From Robertkochia solimangrovi (GTDB taxonomy: Bacteria > Bacteroidota > Bacteroidia > Flavobacteriales > Flavobacteriaceae), in contig NZ_QKWN01000004.1 of the NCBI RefSeq assembly GCF_007279655.1, forward strand, positions 186,001-250,000: DNA of 64,000 nt, given 5' to 3'. The notes under the pieces are model-generated. The model did no database searches and was not told where the DNA came from. It saw only the letters and a list, made by a program, of their open reading frames with translations. Positions 33,653-42,075 of this stretch are shown piece after piece (the stretch's first letter is position 1; the number at the start of each line of letters is the position of its first letter). Made by a program: the position numbers and the translations under genes.

Positions 33653-35648
33653 ATCTTCGATCCTTTGGTTATTTATCAGCATTGGATATTTCTCATTTGC
33701 AAATGACACGATTCCAAAAGCAGATTTTATGGACGATTGCAAAAAGCAGGATGCCTATTTTTTGTACACCTACCAGGATGTCTCCTATAGTCGGTCTTTC
33801 GGAAGTTTTAAAAAGAATGTATCTATTTCCAGTAAGATCGTCGTAAACAATAGTGCCGGAGTGGATCACTATGCATTTCTGAATTTCAATGAATCCATTG
33901 CCAAAAAAATTAATCGCTTAAATGTAAAAACATTGAAAGCTGATGGTAATATTATTGAATTGGATTCAAGTCTTGTGCTAAATCGCAATTCAAAAATAAA
34001 CTCTGGACCTATTAATTACCCGATCCCGGGTGTTGAACCCGGAGATACGATACAAACAAACTACACGTATACCGAATACATCAAGGAAATAGAAATGAAG
34101 GATTATATCAGTCTCTATTCAGAAATCCCAAATCTAAATGCAGAGTATACGGTAAAAACAAATCCTAACTTGTATGTGTATTACAAACCGTACAATGAAT
34201 TTCCGCAACCTCAGATCATTGCCAATGATACACTGATCTATTGTGTCTTTAAAATGGAAAATGTACCGGGTCTGGAGGAGAATCCTAACACTTGCATTCC
34301 CTGTGATCTCCCTTATATTTATTATTCGATCGAAAAGGAAAAAGATAAAAAGAGAACCTGGAAGGAAGTTTATAACGAAGAATTCAATGCAATAACACAA
34401 CCTATAGCACTGGACCATCAAAATAAGAGTTATTACAATTCATGGAAAAGAAGAGTACTCGGAACCGCCAAAGACAGTTCAAAGTTCTATCAATTTAAAC
34501 TTTTACACCAGGACATTCTGGAGAATATTCAGATGGTGGAAACCGATTTATCGGAATTTGCCAAATCCAGTGGATATTTCCTGAAAAATAAAAAAATAAA
34601 TGAATTTAGTCTAAAGCGCCTTTACCGACAACTACTTGAAGATTTGGAAATTGAATATTCTGCTGTTTTTGCACGAAGTAAACGATCCGGAACTTTAGAT
34701 CCCTATTATATTAGAAAAGGAGAATATGACCATATATTCTTTGCATTTGAAAACGAAAAAGGTTCTCTTACCTTACTTTATCCACATGAAACTTTTTTTA
34801 AATATCGTTTAGATGAGATCCCTCCCTCAATTTACCACACCATGGCCATCGCTGTTAAACCCTATAGGGAAAAAGGGATCAAAAGAAAGGATAAGTTCAT
34901 CGGATATGATCTGGAATTAGCTGAGGTAGACTCCGTAGCGGTAAATATTATGAATTTACCGGGCATGAATGCCGATCATAACGTACTTAAGCAGATCTTC
35001 TACAATGACATCAATCTTGATTCGCTGAATGCTCCTATCAGTTATCGATTCACCGCCTCAGGAGGACCTTCAACGGAAATACGAAGCTTTTTTAGTTTAT
35101 TAGATCAGGATAAGGAAGTGAACGATTTCTATAATGCTTTGTCTGAATATGAAGAATCCTCCAATCAAATAACCATCGATTCTGTATTATTTATACAACA
35201 GATGGAAGATAAGCCCTTCTCCTATGTATTTTCGGCAAAAGCTACTGTAAAAGATGCGATCACACGCTTAAATGATAGTACACTAAACGTTTCGCTCAAA
35301 AACTTTTTAACTCATAATATTATTGAAACTGATTCAGAATCCATCGATATGAATTATTATCTGGATTACACCTTTTCTGATGACGTCATGGTATTACTTA
35401 ATTTTCCATGTGAGATCGAATTGATCGGGACAACGAACAACCAAGTGGAGTTCTCAAATAAGTATGGAAAGTATCTCTTCACGATTGAACCGGTAGCAAA
35501 GAATAAACTGAGAATTATTTCTAATTATTCGATCACTGATGACTTTGTCCCAAAGGAGGAATACAACCTATTACAGGAATTGAACAATTTAGTAGAGGAT
35601 GCGATGAATAAACGGTTTTTAATAAAACTTAAACCTGAAAAAAGCTGA
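33618..35648 (+). CDS. DUF3857-type protein with degenerate transglutaminase domain
   Basis: A 676-residue exported protein with an uncleaved or cleaved N-terminal signal (SSILWLFISIGYFSFA). Residues 40-240 follow the DUF3857 pattern (YPIPGVEPGDTIQTNYTYTEY). In the middle domain the stretch that should carry the catalytic Cys reads NEFSLKRLYRQLLEDLEIEYSA, with no Cys. The His is kept (EYDHIFFAF) and the Asp position is YPHE, so the triad is incomplete and the protein is probably not an enzyme. It follows and overlaps the intact homologue by 35 bp, so the two are co-expressed, perhaps as an enzyme with a regulatory or binding paralogue. Catalytic loss is read from the sequence; the partnership is inferred. 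Confidence 0.8.
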   Translation: MTLLSLKTKRYKSSILWLFISIGYFSFANDTIPKADFMDDCKKQDAYFLYTYQDVSYSRSFGSFKKNVSISSKIVVNNSAGVDHYAFLNFNESIAKKINRLNVKTLKADGNIIELDSSLVLNRNSKINSGPINYPIPGVEPGDTIQTNYTYTEYIKEIEMKDYISLYSEIPNLNAEYTVKTNPNLYVYYKPYNEFPQPQIIANDTLIYCVFKMENVPGLEENPNTCIPCDLPYIYYSIEKEKDKKRTWKEVYNEEFNAITQPIALDHQNKSYYNSWKRRVLGTAKDSSKFYQFKLLHQDILENIQMVETDLSEFAKSSGYFLKNKKINEFSLKRLYRQLLEDLEIEYSAVFARSKRSGTLDPYYIRKGEYDHIFFAFENEKGSLTLLYPHETFFKYRLDEIPPSIYHTMAIAVKPYREKGIKRKDKFIGYDLELAEVDSVAVNIMNLPGMNADHNVLKQIFYNDINLDSLNAPISYRFTASGGPSTEIRSFFSLLDQDKEVNDFYNALSEYEESSNQITIDSVLFIQQMEDKPFSYVFSAKATVKDAITRLNDSTLNVSLKNFLTHNIIETDSESIDMNYYLDYTFSDDVMVLLNFPCEIELIGTTNNQVEFSNKYGKYLFTIEPVAKNKLRIISNYSITDDFVPKEEYNLLQELNNLVEDAMNKRFLIKLKPEKS

Positions 35649-35663
35649 ATGCCTTAGCATCTT

Positions 35664-36101
35664 TTACTTTAAAATCCACTTATTTCGGGTCATCTCAAAC
35701 TTGACTTCGCCCTTACCGTGAGTTCCTATCACATCCCAACCGGACTTTTTATAGAATTGCTCCGCCCGGGTATTTGGAGCAGTACCCAGCCAAATCGAAG
35801 CATCGGTTTGCGAAAAATACCAGTTAAGCATGACATCATGTAATTTTCTGCCGATACCCTGATTTTCAAAGTCCGGATGGACGAACAAAGCCCAAACATT
35901 ATTTTCCTTCATGTCCACAATTGAAAACCCTAAGATCCCATCTCTGCTTTCACATACCCAACCTTTACCCCGCTCGAGCAGGAATTCCCTGCAGTCCTCA
36001 TCAGTAACCAGCGAAGGATCTGATAATACATTCTCACGAACTGAATTTCGAACGACCTGTATTTTCGCAATATCAGTTACGACGGCTTCCCTGATCACCA
36101 T
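35664..36101 (-). CDS. GNAT-family N-acetyltransferase
   Basis: A 145-residue GNAT protein: N-terminal IREAVVTDIAKIQVVRNSV, core strand WALFVHPDFENQGIGRKLHDVML with the acetyl-CoA loop Q-G-I-G-R, and C-terminal APNTRAEQFYKKSGW. Cytoplasmic; it should acetylate a small amine or a protein amino group. The substrate is unknown. It converges on the DUF3857 gene (15 bp apart) and is separated from the DUF4494 gene upstream by a terminator. Confidence 0.9.
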   Translation of the reverse strand: MVIREAVVTDIAKIQVVRNSVRENVLSDPSLVTDEDCREFLLERGKGWVCESRDGILGFSIVDMKENNVWALFVHPDFENQGIGRKLHDVMLNWYFSQTDASIWLGTAPNTRAEQFYKKSGWDVIGTHGKGEVKFEMTRNKWILK

Positions 36102-36193
36102 ATAATTAAAAGTTTAGTTTCAATAAATATAATTCAGTATCCTTTACGTAAACTTCCTTAGAAATATTATTTAATACTGATATTGCTATAATC

Positions 36194-36220
36194 AAAAAGG
36201 ACCCCATTTCCAGAAGTCCT
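36194..36220 (-). terminator. Terminator after DUF4494 gene
   Basis: The arms AAAAAGGAC (36195-36203) and GTCCTTTT (about 36216-36223) form an 8-bp stem. On the minus strand it ends in GGTCCTTTTTGATT, about 35 nt after the DUF4494 stop. Confidence 0.65.
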
Positions 36221-36252
36221 TTTCATTGCGTTCAAAATGTGAATGGAACTAA

Positions 36253-36789
36253 TTATTCTTCAACATCCGCGGTTTCCGCAACCGATGCGGTTTCATCTTC
36301 AACTGCTACAATATCAGAAGGTTCAATAATTCTGAATTTTTCCAATTGTTCTTCCTCTCCGGTGAAATATGGGAAGACATCCATAATCGGAGATTCTGCA
36401 ATGGAAGGAATGCTGTAATCTCCCATGGTATCTTTCATCGCAGTGGTCGTATTATCAAAAGCCTCCCTGATATCATTCGCCTGAATGAGCAGATAAATAT
36501 TCGTTTTACGTTCCTTACCACTCTCCTCGTCGATAGCGATCAGAGATACTTTGGATTTAAACCAACGATCACTGTTCTCAAAAGGGTGAACCTCCGAAAA
36601 ATTAGCGACTTTAATATTCATGATCTGAAATTCCTCACTGGTGTAAGCTGCCATTTCTTCACTGATCCTGGCTTCTGCTTCTGTATAAGATACTGCATCC
36701 AGAAGGTAAGTTTCCGAAGTAATCTTTTGTTCTCCGGTTTCGTGTGTTTTTCTGTATTTCACCTTACATTCATACCAAGTTACGCTCAT
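36253..36789 (-). CDS. DUF4494 domain protein
   Basis: A 178-residue cytoplasmic protein matching the Bacteroidota-specific DUF4494 pattern: WYECKVKYRKTHETGEQKITSETYLLDAVSYTEAEARI at the start and KVSLIAIDEESGKERKTNIYLLIQA in the middle. The C-terminal 30 residues are acidic (VEDETASVAETADVEE). The function of the family is not known. It is monocistronic, with a terminator of its own. Confidence 0.85.
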   Translation of the reverse strand: MSVTWYECKVKYRKTHETGEQKITSETYLLDAVSYTEAEARISEEMAAYTSEEFQIMNIKVANFSEVHPFENSDRWFKSKVSLIAIDEESGKERKTNIYLLIQANDIREAFDNTTTAMKDTMGDYSIPSIAESPIMDVFPYFTGEEEQLEKFRIIEPSDIVAVEDETASVAETADVEE

Positions 36790-37220
36790 GTTTCTAATTT
36801 TAGGGTTTCAAAAATATGGTTTATACCAGTTCGGAAAATTAAAATCGTCATTAGTTTTTCACAATTTTAATCTATATCTATTACGTACATAAACCTGTAT
36901 TATTACATCAAAAACTACGAAAATTTCACGATTTAAGAACGGTAATTTATACGAAGGATGATTGGAGTACTGTTAAAATCTTCTGGTCTTCCGGCGCACT
37001 GGAGAATGACGACCCTGCCTACCGCAGACAGGCTCCTGCTTACATGGCCCCGAGTGTCGTCGCTATTTAAGGGACTTTGAGAAGGAAATTTAGAATTTAT
37101 GGGATTATACCCGGACACCAGTGATTCTTAATTCTCCATCAAATTATAATCTACCATTTACAATCTACAATCATCGACCTATGATCCTCAGTGTGCTCCC
37201 CTTTGCAAATACAAAACCTG
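36790..37220. other. Intergenic block with repeat-like remnants
   Basis: About 430 bp with no gene. It has a GC-richer part near 36985-37065 containing CCTGCCTACCGCAGACAGG, an imperfect palindrome of the kind I associate with dispersed elements in flavobacterial genomes. Then comes CCCGGACACCAGTGA at about 37111-37125, which also occurs near 1427. A low-complexity stretch built of AATCTACAAT/ATTTACAATC-like words follows. I read this as old repeat or insertion-element debris. Confidence 0.4.
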
Positions 37221-37245
37221 CCACAGTACCTGTGGAGTTTTTTTT
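37221..37245 (+). terminator. Terminator-like hairpin, plus strand
   Basis: CCACAG (37221-37226) pairs with CTGTGG (37230-37235) across a TAC loop and is followed by AGTTTTTTTT. It is a well-formed plus-strand terminator although no plus-strand gene is recognised before it. Confidence 0.5.
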
Positions 37246-37299
37246 GTATTACTCCCTTTAGCTCAAGCTGCGATTGGCTACGGGAGTAATACAAAAAAA
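37239..37299. repeat. Perfect 18-bp inverted repeat
   Basis: TTTTTTTGTATTACTCCC (37239-37256) is the exact reverse complement of 37282-37299, with a 25-nt loop that itself contains TAGC/GCTA. It lies between two terminator hairpins next to tRNA-Arg. It is longer than a normal terminator stem. Confidence 0.85.
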
Positions 37300-37326
37300 C
37301 CTGATGCATCCTGCATCAGGTTTTTT
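37299..37326. terminator. Bidirectional terminator after tRNA-Arg
   Basis: The arms CCTGATGCA (37300-37308) and TGCATCAGG (37312-37320) form a 9-bp stem flanked by A7 on one side and T6 on the other, so it can terminate on either strand. It begins 9 nt after the 3' end of the minus-strand tRNA. Confidence 0.85.
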
Positions 37327-37334
37327 GCTTGTAG

Positions 37335-37408
37335 TGACCCCGGAGGGATTCAAACCCCCAACCCTCAGAGCCGAAATCTGATGCGCTATTCAGTTGCGCC
37401 ACGGGGCC
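37335..37408 (-). tRNA. tRNA-Arg (anticodon UCG)
   Basis: On the minus strand a 74-nt cloverleaf can be drawn. The acceptor arms GGCCCCG and CGGGGTC pair (one G-U) with discriminator A. The D arm is GCGC...GCGC, the anticodon stem TCAGA/TCTGA encloses loop TTTCGGC, giving anticodon TCG (reads CGA and related Arg codons), and the T arm contains GGTTTGAATCC. CCA is not encoded. Confidence 0.95.
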
Positions 37409-37447
37409 CTTATATACCGATAAAGAATATCAGCAAATTTAAAATAA

Positions 37448-37897
37448 TTAACTCAATTTTGCTTTTACGATATTGGAGATGGTTTTACCGTCTGCTTTTC
37501 CTGCCAGTTGTTTTGAGGCAAGTCCCATTACTTTACCCATATCCTTCATGCTGTCTGCTCCGGTTTCAGCGATGATTGCAGCCACAACGGCTTCGATCTC
37601 CTCCTCGCTCAATTGTTCCGGGAGGAATTTTTCGATCACTGCAGCCTGAGCCAGTTCTGGTTCTGCAAGGTCTTCCCTTCCCTGTTCAGAAAAAACAGTA
37701 GCGCTTTCCTTACGTTGCTTCACAAGTTTCTGAAGTAGTTTGATCTCTTCATCCTCAGACAATCCGTCTTTGGTAGCTGCATTGGTCTTAGCCAATAACA
37801 ACTCCGATTTAACGGCGCGTAATGCCTCAAGAGCCACGGTGTCTTTCGACTTCATCGCAGCCTTCATTTCTGTCATTACCTGATCCTGTAAGCTCAT
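37448..37897 (-). CDS. GatB/YqeY-domain protein
   Basis: A 149-residue cytoplasmic protein matching YqeY along its whole length: MKAAMKSKDTVALEALRAVKSELLLA, KLVKQRKESATVFSEQGREDLAEPE, EKFLPEQLSEEEI and GKVMGLASKQLAGKADGKTISNIVK. The fold is the tRNA-binding tail domain of GatB, the amidotransferase subunit, but YqeY proteins lack the catalytic part and their role is not settled. It lies downstream of ftsZ on the same strand but after a strong terminator, so it is probably transcribed separately, perhaps together with tRNA-Arg. Confidence 0.92.
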   Translation of the reverse strand: MSLQDQVMTEMKAAMKSKDTVALEALRAVKSELLLAKTNAATKDGLSEDEEIKLLQKLVKQRKESATVFSEQGREDLAEPELAQAAVIEKFLPEQLSEEEIEAVVAAIIAETGADSMKDMGKVMGLASKQLAGKADGKTISNIVKAKLS

Positions 37898-37940
37898 ACC
37901 AGTCGTGTTTTGAGTAATTCTGTTTTTGCGTTGCGAAGAT

Positions 37941-37978
37941 AAAAAAATAACCCGAAATCAGTCTAATGATTTCGGGTT
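37941..37978 (-). terminator. Terminator at the end of the dcw cluster
   Basis: AACCCGAAATCA (37949-37960) and TGATTTCGGGTT (37967-37978) form a perfect 12-bp stem with a 6-nt loop. On the minus strand it is followed by ATTTTTTTATC, about 36 nt beyond the ftsZ stop. Confidence 0.9.
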
Positions 37979-38014
37979 TAAAATTCGCTAACACTTTAAT
38001 GCCACAAATTGCTA

Positions 38015-39952
38015 TTAATCAACATTATCATGCAGGAATGAATTGTTGCTTCTGAGCTGGATATCATCATTACTATCCGATCCCACGCTCATTCTGGAAG
38101 GATCTTTCTGATGTCTGTTATCATCAAGATCGATTCCCATTCTTTTATAAGCAGGCTGTTTCTCGATCTCTTCGATACGGGAAACATTATTCTGGAACTT
38201 ATAATTAAAATCCTTCAGTTTCTTTCTTCTTTCTTCTGCACGAAGTCTCAGGCTATCCTCTATCGAACAGTTCATCGGATCGATCTCCTCGCTGTTCACA
38301 GGTGCCTCTTCGCGATTAACAACACGTTTTTCGAACTGCAGTTCCTCTTCCAAAACCTCTTGCTGTTTCGGCTCCGGTTTGGCATTGGTCAGCTTGTTCT
38401 CCATATCCATGTAGTCATCCAGGCTATATCTTCTTTCTCCGGCCTCAGAGATCTCCGTTAATGGAATCACTTCGATCGGATCGTTCACATCCATATCCTT
38501 AACATCGTCGGTAAGATCAAAAGTGATCACATGTCCTTTTTCCTCTTCATCCTTTGGCTCTTCGCGCATCGGCATATCAAAGGTCAAAGCGAACTGATTC
38601 TCCTTTTTCTCCGGTCTTAACACCTCCGGATCCACCACGTCGATATCTTTGATCCTTGCTGATGTATCGATGATCACAAAATCATCTTCTTCATGAGCTA
38701 CCTCCTCATAAACAACATTCATGTTCCTGATCAGTTCGGAGGTCGGAATCAGGTCCATCTCATTTTTTGGCTGTTCCGGTGCTTCAGATTCAAGGGTATG
38801 CTTTACAACTTTAGGCTCTTCAACCTGAGTATTACGCAACGGGGCCTGCGGATCGATGTTGATGCGTGTCTGTTCCGGTTTCGGAGTCAGATTATGTTCG
38901 GCACGCTGCTCATCTTCCAACGTATGTATAATTCTTTTTGCTTCGGTATTTACGATCTCATGTTGTTGATCTGTATTGAATCCGGTTGCGATAATGGTAA
39001 CCGAGATCGCATCTCCAAGTGATTCATCTTCACCAACCCCCATGATGATATTGGCATTATGCCCGGCCTCATCCTGAATATGATCGTTGATCTCCCCGAT
39101 CTCATCAAGCGTGATCTCCTCAGCACCGGAAACGATCAGTAGCAACACATTCTTTGCTCCGGTGATTTTGTTATCATTTAACAATGGAGAATCCAGCGCC
39201 TTCATAATGGCTTCCGGAGCTCTGTTCGATCCTGAAGCAGTGGCCGATCCCATGATCGCTGTTCCACTGTTGGAAAGAACGGTTTTGGCATCACGCAAGT
39301 CAATGTTTTGCGTGTAGTGGTGGGTTATTACCTCCGCAATACCTCTTGCTGCTGTAGCTAACACTTCATCTGCTTTCGAAAATCCGGCTTTAAATCCGAG
39401 GTTTCCGTAAACCTCACGAAGTTTATTATTGTTGATCACGATCAGTGAGTCAACGGTATTTCTAAGTCGATCTACTCCTTTATGTGCCTGAGCATTACGC
39501 ATTTTACCTTCAAACTGAAAAGGAATGGTAACAATTCCCACGGTCAGGATGTTCATGTCTTTTGCCAGTTTTGCAATGATAGGTGCAGCACCCGTACCGG
39601 TACCTCCACCCATTCCGGCGGTGATGAATACCATTTTGGTATTGGTATCCAGCATCGACTGAAGTTCTTCCAGACTCTCGATAGCAGATTGCTCTCCTAC
39701 CTCAGGATTCGCACCTGCCCCAAGTCCTTCCGTCAGGGAAACTCCCAATTGTACTTTATTGGGAACGGCAGAGTTCTGTAGTGCCTGTGAGTCGGTGTTA
39801 CAAACCACGAAATCAACCCCGTTTATTCCTTGCTGGAACATGTAGTTGATCGCGTTGCTTCCTCCACCTCCTACACCGATCACCTTAATCACGTTGCTTT
39901 GATTTTTTGGCAGATCAAATGAGATGTTTCCAAAATCTGTGTTGCTACTCAT
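38015..39952 (-). CDS. ftsZ: Cell division protein FtsZ
   Basis: The tubulin-like GTPase that forms the division ring. The GTP-binding domain is clear: [12 protein letters not shown], the signature GGGTGTG at residues 115-121, and [24 protein letters not shown]. The conserved core ends near residue 330. It is followed by a 300-residue Glu/Lys-rich tail, far longer than the short linker of E. coli FtsZ and giving a total of 645 residues, which is in the range I expect for Flavobacteriia. No canonical short C-terminal FtsA-binding peptide is obvious. It is the last gene of the dcw cluster, 60 nt after ftsA. Confidence 0.98.
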   Translation of the reverse strand: MSSNTDFGNISFDLPKNQSNVIKVIGVGGGGSNAINYMFQQGINGVDFVVCNTDSQALQNSAVPNKVQLGVSLTEGLGAGANPEVGEQSAIESLEELQSMLDTNTKMVFITAGMGGGTGTGAAPIIAKLAKDMNILTVGIVTIPFQFEGKMRNAQAHKGVDRLRNTVDSLIVINNNKLREVYGNLGFKAGFSKADEVLATAARGIAEVITHHYTQNIDLRDAKTVLSNSGTAIMGSATASGSNRAPEAIMKALDSPLLNDNKITGAKNVLLLIVSGAEEITLDEIGEINDHIQDEAGHNANIIMGVGEDESLGDAISVTIIATGFNTDQQHEIVNTEAKRIIHTLEDEQRAEHNLTPKPEQTRINIDPQAPLRNTQVEEPKVVKHTLESEAPEQPKNEMDLIPTSELIRNMNVVYEEVAHEEDDFVIIDTSARIKDIDVVDPEVLRPEKKENQFALTFDMPMREEPKDEEEKGHVITFDLTDDVKDMDVNDPIEVIPLTEISEAGERRYSLDDYMDMENKLTNAKPEPKQQEVLEEELQFEKRVVNREEAPVNSEEIDPMNCSIEDSLRLRAEERRKKLKDFNYKFQNNVSRIEEIEKQPAYKRMGIDLDDNRHQKDPSRMSVGSDSNDDIQLRSNNSFLHDNVD

Positions 39953-40011
39953 AATATTTCTTTTTAACCCTATTTTTTAATAATTTACGATTGAGCTGAT
40001 ACGTTGGTGGG

Positions 40012-41352
40012 TTACTCAGCGTTATCTAAAAAATCCTTTAACTTATCTGACCACTTTTCAAGAAAGGACTTCCTTGGAGTCTGTGGTATAATAGTTCGGG
40101 GCTCTTCTTGCTGACCTTCCTCCTCCGGTAATTCCTGTTCAGCTTCCTGTATTTCGGCTTCACCGGCATCAGTAGTAAGGTTCCTTTTTCTTTGTTGGTT
40201 TAGGGCGTTCATAACCAGACCGACCGCCGTGGCATATACCGGACTCGCAACTTCAGCGTCGGAGTCACCTGCCAGGTGTTCGTTCGGATAGCCGATACGG
40301 GTATCCATCCCGGTTATATATTCAACCAGTTGCTTTAAGTGTTTCAGCTGACTGCCTCCACCCGTTAAAACGATACCGGCGATTAATTTCTTTTTCTGTT
40401 CTTCATGACCATAATTCTTGATCTCCATGTATACCTGCTCAATGATCTCCACCACTCTGGCATGGATGATCTTCGAAAGGTTTTTCAGAGTGATCTCCTT
40501 TGGCTCCCTTCCTCTTAATCCTGGGATGGAAACGATCTCATTATCCTTATTCTCTCCGGGCCATGCGGAGCCGAATTTGATCTTCAGCAATTCTGCCTGC
40601 TTTTCGATAATGGAGCAGCCCTCCTTAATATCCTCGGTGATCACATTTCCTCCGAAAGGGATCACTGCGGTATGCCTGATAATCCCATCCTTAAAGATGG
40701 CCAGATCAGTGGTACCTCCCCCTATATCGATCAAAGCGACACCGGCTTCCTTCTCTTCCTGGCTCAACACCGCATTCGCAGAGGCCAGTGGCTCCAGTGT
40801 AATTCCTGCAAGGTCAAGTCCGGAACTCTTCACACAACGTCCGATGTTACGGATCGAGGAAACCTGTCCTACCACCACATGAAAGTTGGCTTCAAGTCTT
40901 CCGCCATACATACCCATTGGCTCCTTGATCTCAGCCTGTCCGTCGACTTTATATTCCTGAGGAAGTACATGAATGATTTCTTCCCCTGGCAACATCACCA
41001 GCTTATACACCTGGTTGCAAAGCATATCCAGATCAGTTTCTCTGATCACCTCCTCTGAATTCGGCCGGGTGATATAATCACTGTGCTGTAAACTGCGTAT
41101 ATGTTGTCCGGCGATCCCAACCACACAGTCATGGATCTTCAAGCCGGAAACACTTTCCGCTTCCTGTACAGCTTGTTGAATCGATTGAATGGTCTGGGTA
41201 ATGTTATTCACCACTCCTCTGTGCACCCCAAGACTCTTGGATTTACCTATACCCAATATCTCGATCTTCCCATAATCGTTCTCACGACCGATCATGGCGA
41301 CGATCTTAGTGGTACCTATATCTAATCCAACAGCGTATCTTGTACTTTCCAT
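40012..41352 (-). CDS. ftsA: Cell division protein FtsA
   Basis: A 446-residue actin-like ATPase that links FtsZ filaments to the membrane. Phosphate-binding motifs are GLDIGTTKIVAMIG near the N terminus and IDIGGGTTDLAIFKDG, with GIVLTGGGSQL late in the protein. The tail (SFLEKWSDKLKDFLDN) forms an amphipathic helix suited to membrane attachment, preceded by a Glu/Gln-rich linker. It starts 3 nt after ftsQ and precedes ftsZ, the usual order. Confidence 0.98.
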   Translation of the reverse strand: MESTRYAVGLDIGTTKIVAMIGRENDYGKIEILGIGKSKSLGVHRGVVNNITQTIQSIQQAVQEAESVSGLKIHDCVVGIAGQHIRSLQHSDYITRPNSEEVIRETDLDMLCNQVYKLVMLPGEEIIHVLPQEYKVDGQAEIKEPMGMYGGRLEANFHVVVGQVSSIRNIGRCVKSSGLDLAGITLEPLASANAVLSQEEKEAGVALIDIGGGTTDLAIFKDGIIRHTAVIPFGGNVITEDIKEGCSIIEKQAELLKIKFGSAWPGENKDNEIVSIPGLRGREPKEITLKNLSKIIHARVVEIIEQVYMEIKNYGHEEQKKKLIAGIVLTGGGSQLKHLKQLVEYITGMDTRIGYPNEHLAGDSDAEVASPVYATAVGLVMNALNQQRKRNLTTDAGEAEIQEAEQELPEEEGQQEEPRTIIPQTPRKSFLEKWSDKLKDFLDNAE

Positions 41353-41355
41353 AGT

Positions 41356-42075
41356 TTATTTTTTGGTGCACACTACCTGATTATCAAAGTTCAGATTCAC
41401 CGCTTTATAGGCTGCAAGCGATTTATCTTTAAGTCCCTTTTGATAAAAGGCTTTGAAATTGTTAAATTTTTTATCCAGTTGATCGGCCTCTCCCAGTCTG
41501 AGTACAAAATCATCTGACCGAAATTCCAATTCATAATCGTTGCCCGATTTCTCGATCCCGATTACATTCTTCCTGAGAAACTCATCGTTGTAGATATATT
41601 CCAGTAACGGAAACACCTTTCCGAGCTCCTTTTCCTTTACATTACCGGTTACCAAGGGTACCCTGGCCGAATAGACAGATGACAAAGGCATCATTTTGCC
41701 CTGGTCATCTATATAGTACGGATTGTTGCCCCCAACCCGTGCTATGGGAGTACGTTGAATAATTTTCGCCCCAACTTCCCCATTTACAGCAATGTACACG
41801 TCAGCGTGCTTGATCATTGCATTCGTATTGAGACGCTCCTCAATCTTATTCAAATCTATAGCATCTTTAGCTATACCCGAAAGGGTATCTGCATTTTGTT
41901 TCAACAATTTATTAACTGTATGATAGGTAATGAATAACGACTCATTATTGAGGAATTCTATATGATTTTCCTTACCAACGATTCGCCCTTCATTCCTTTT
42001 GTTGGAAAAGGAATACAACACTATGGCGAGCAATAGTATCGCGATGAGCTTTATATGGTTCAAATACCTTTTCAC
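41356..42075 (-). CDS. ftsQ: Cell division protein FtsQ
   Basis: A 239-residue bitopic membrane protein with a short cytoplasmic N terminus (MKRYLNHIK), one transmembrane helix (LIAILLLAIVLYSF), then a periplasmic part with POTRA/FtsQ features (LNTNAMIKHADVYIAVNGEVGAKIIQRTPIARV and YYIDDQGKMMPLS). FtsQ joins FtsL and FtsB to recruit the septal synthase. The 4-nt overlap with murC (ATGA) indicates coupled translation. Similarity of FtsQ is weak across phyla, so the call leans also on position. Confidence 0.93.
   Translation of the reverse strand: MKRYLNHIKLIAILLLAIVLYSFSNKRNEGRIVGKENHIEFLNNESLFITYHTVNKLLKQNADTLSGIAKDAIDLNKIEERLNTNAMIKHADVYIAVNGEVGAKIIQRTPIARVGGNNPYYIDDQGKMMPLSSVYSARVPLVTGNVKEKELGKVFPLLEYIYNDEFLRKNVIGIEKSGNDYELEFRSDDFVLRLGEADQLDKKFNNFKAFYQKGLKDKSLAAYKAVNLNFDNQVVCTKK

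Noticed and set aside
36960-37330. Integrated mobile element at tRNA-Arg
   Set aside because: No integrase, no transposase and no direct repeat of the tRNA 3' end was found; only repeat debris remains.
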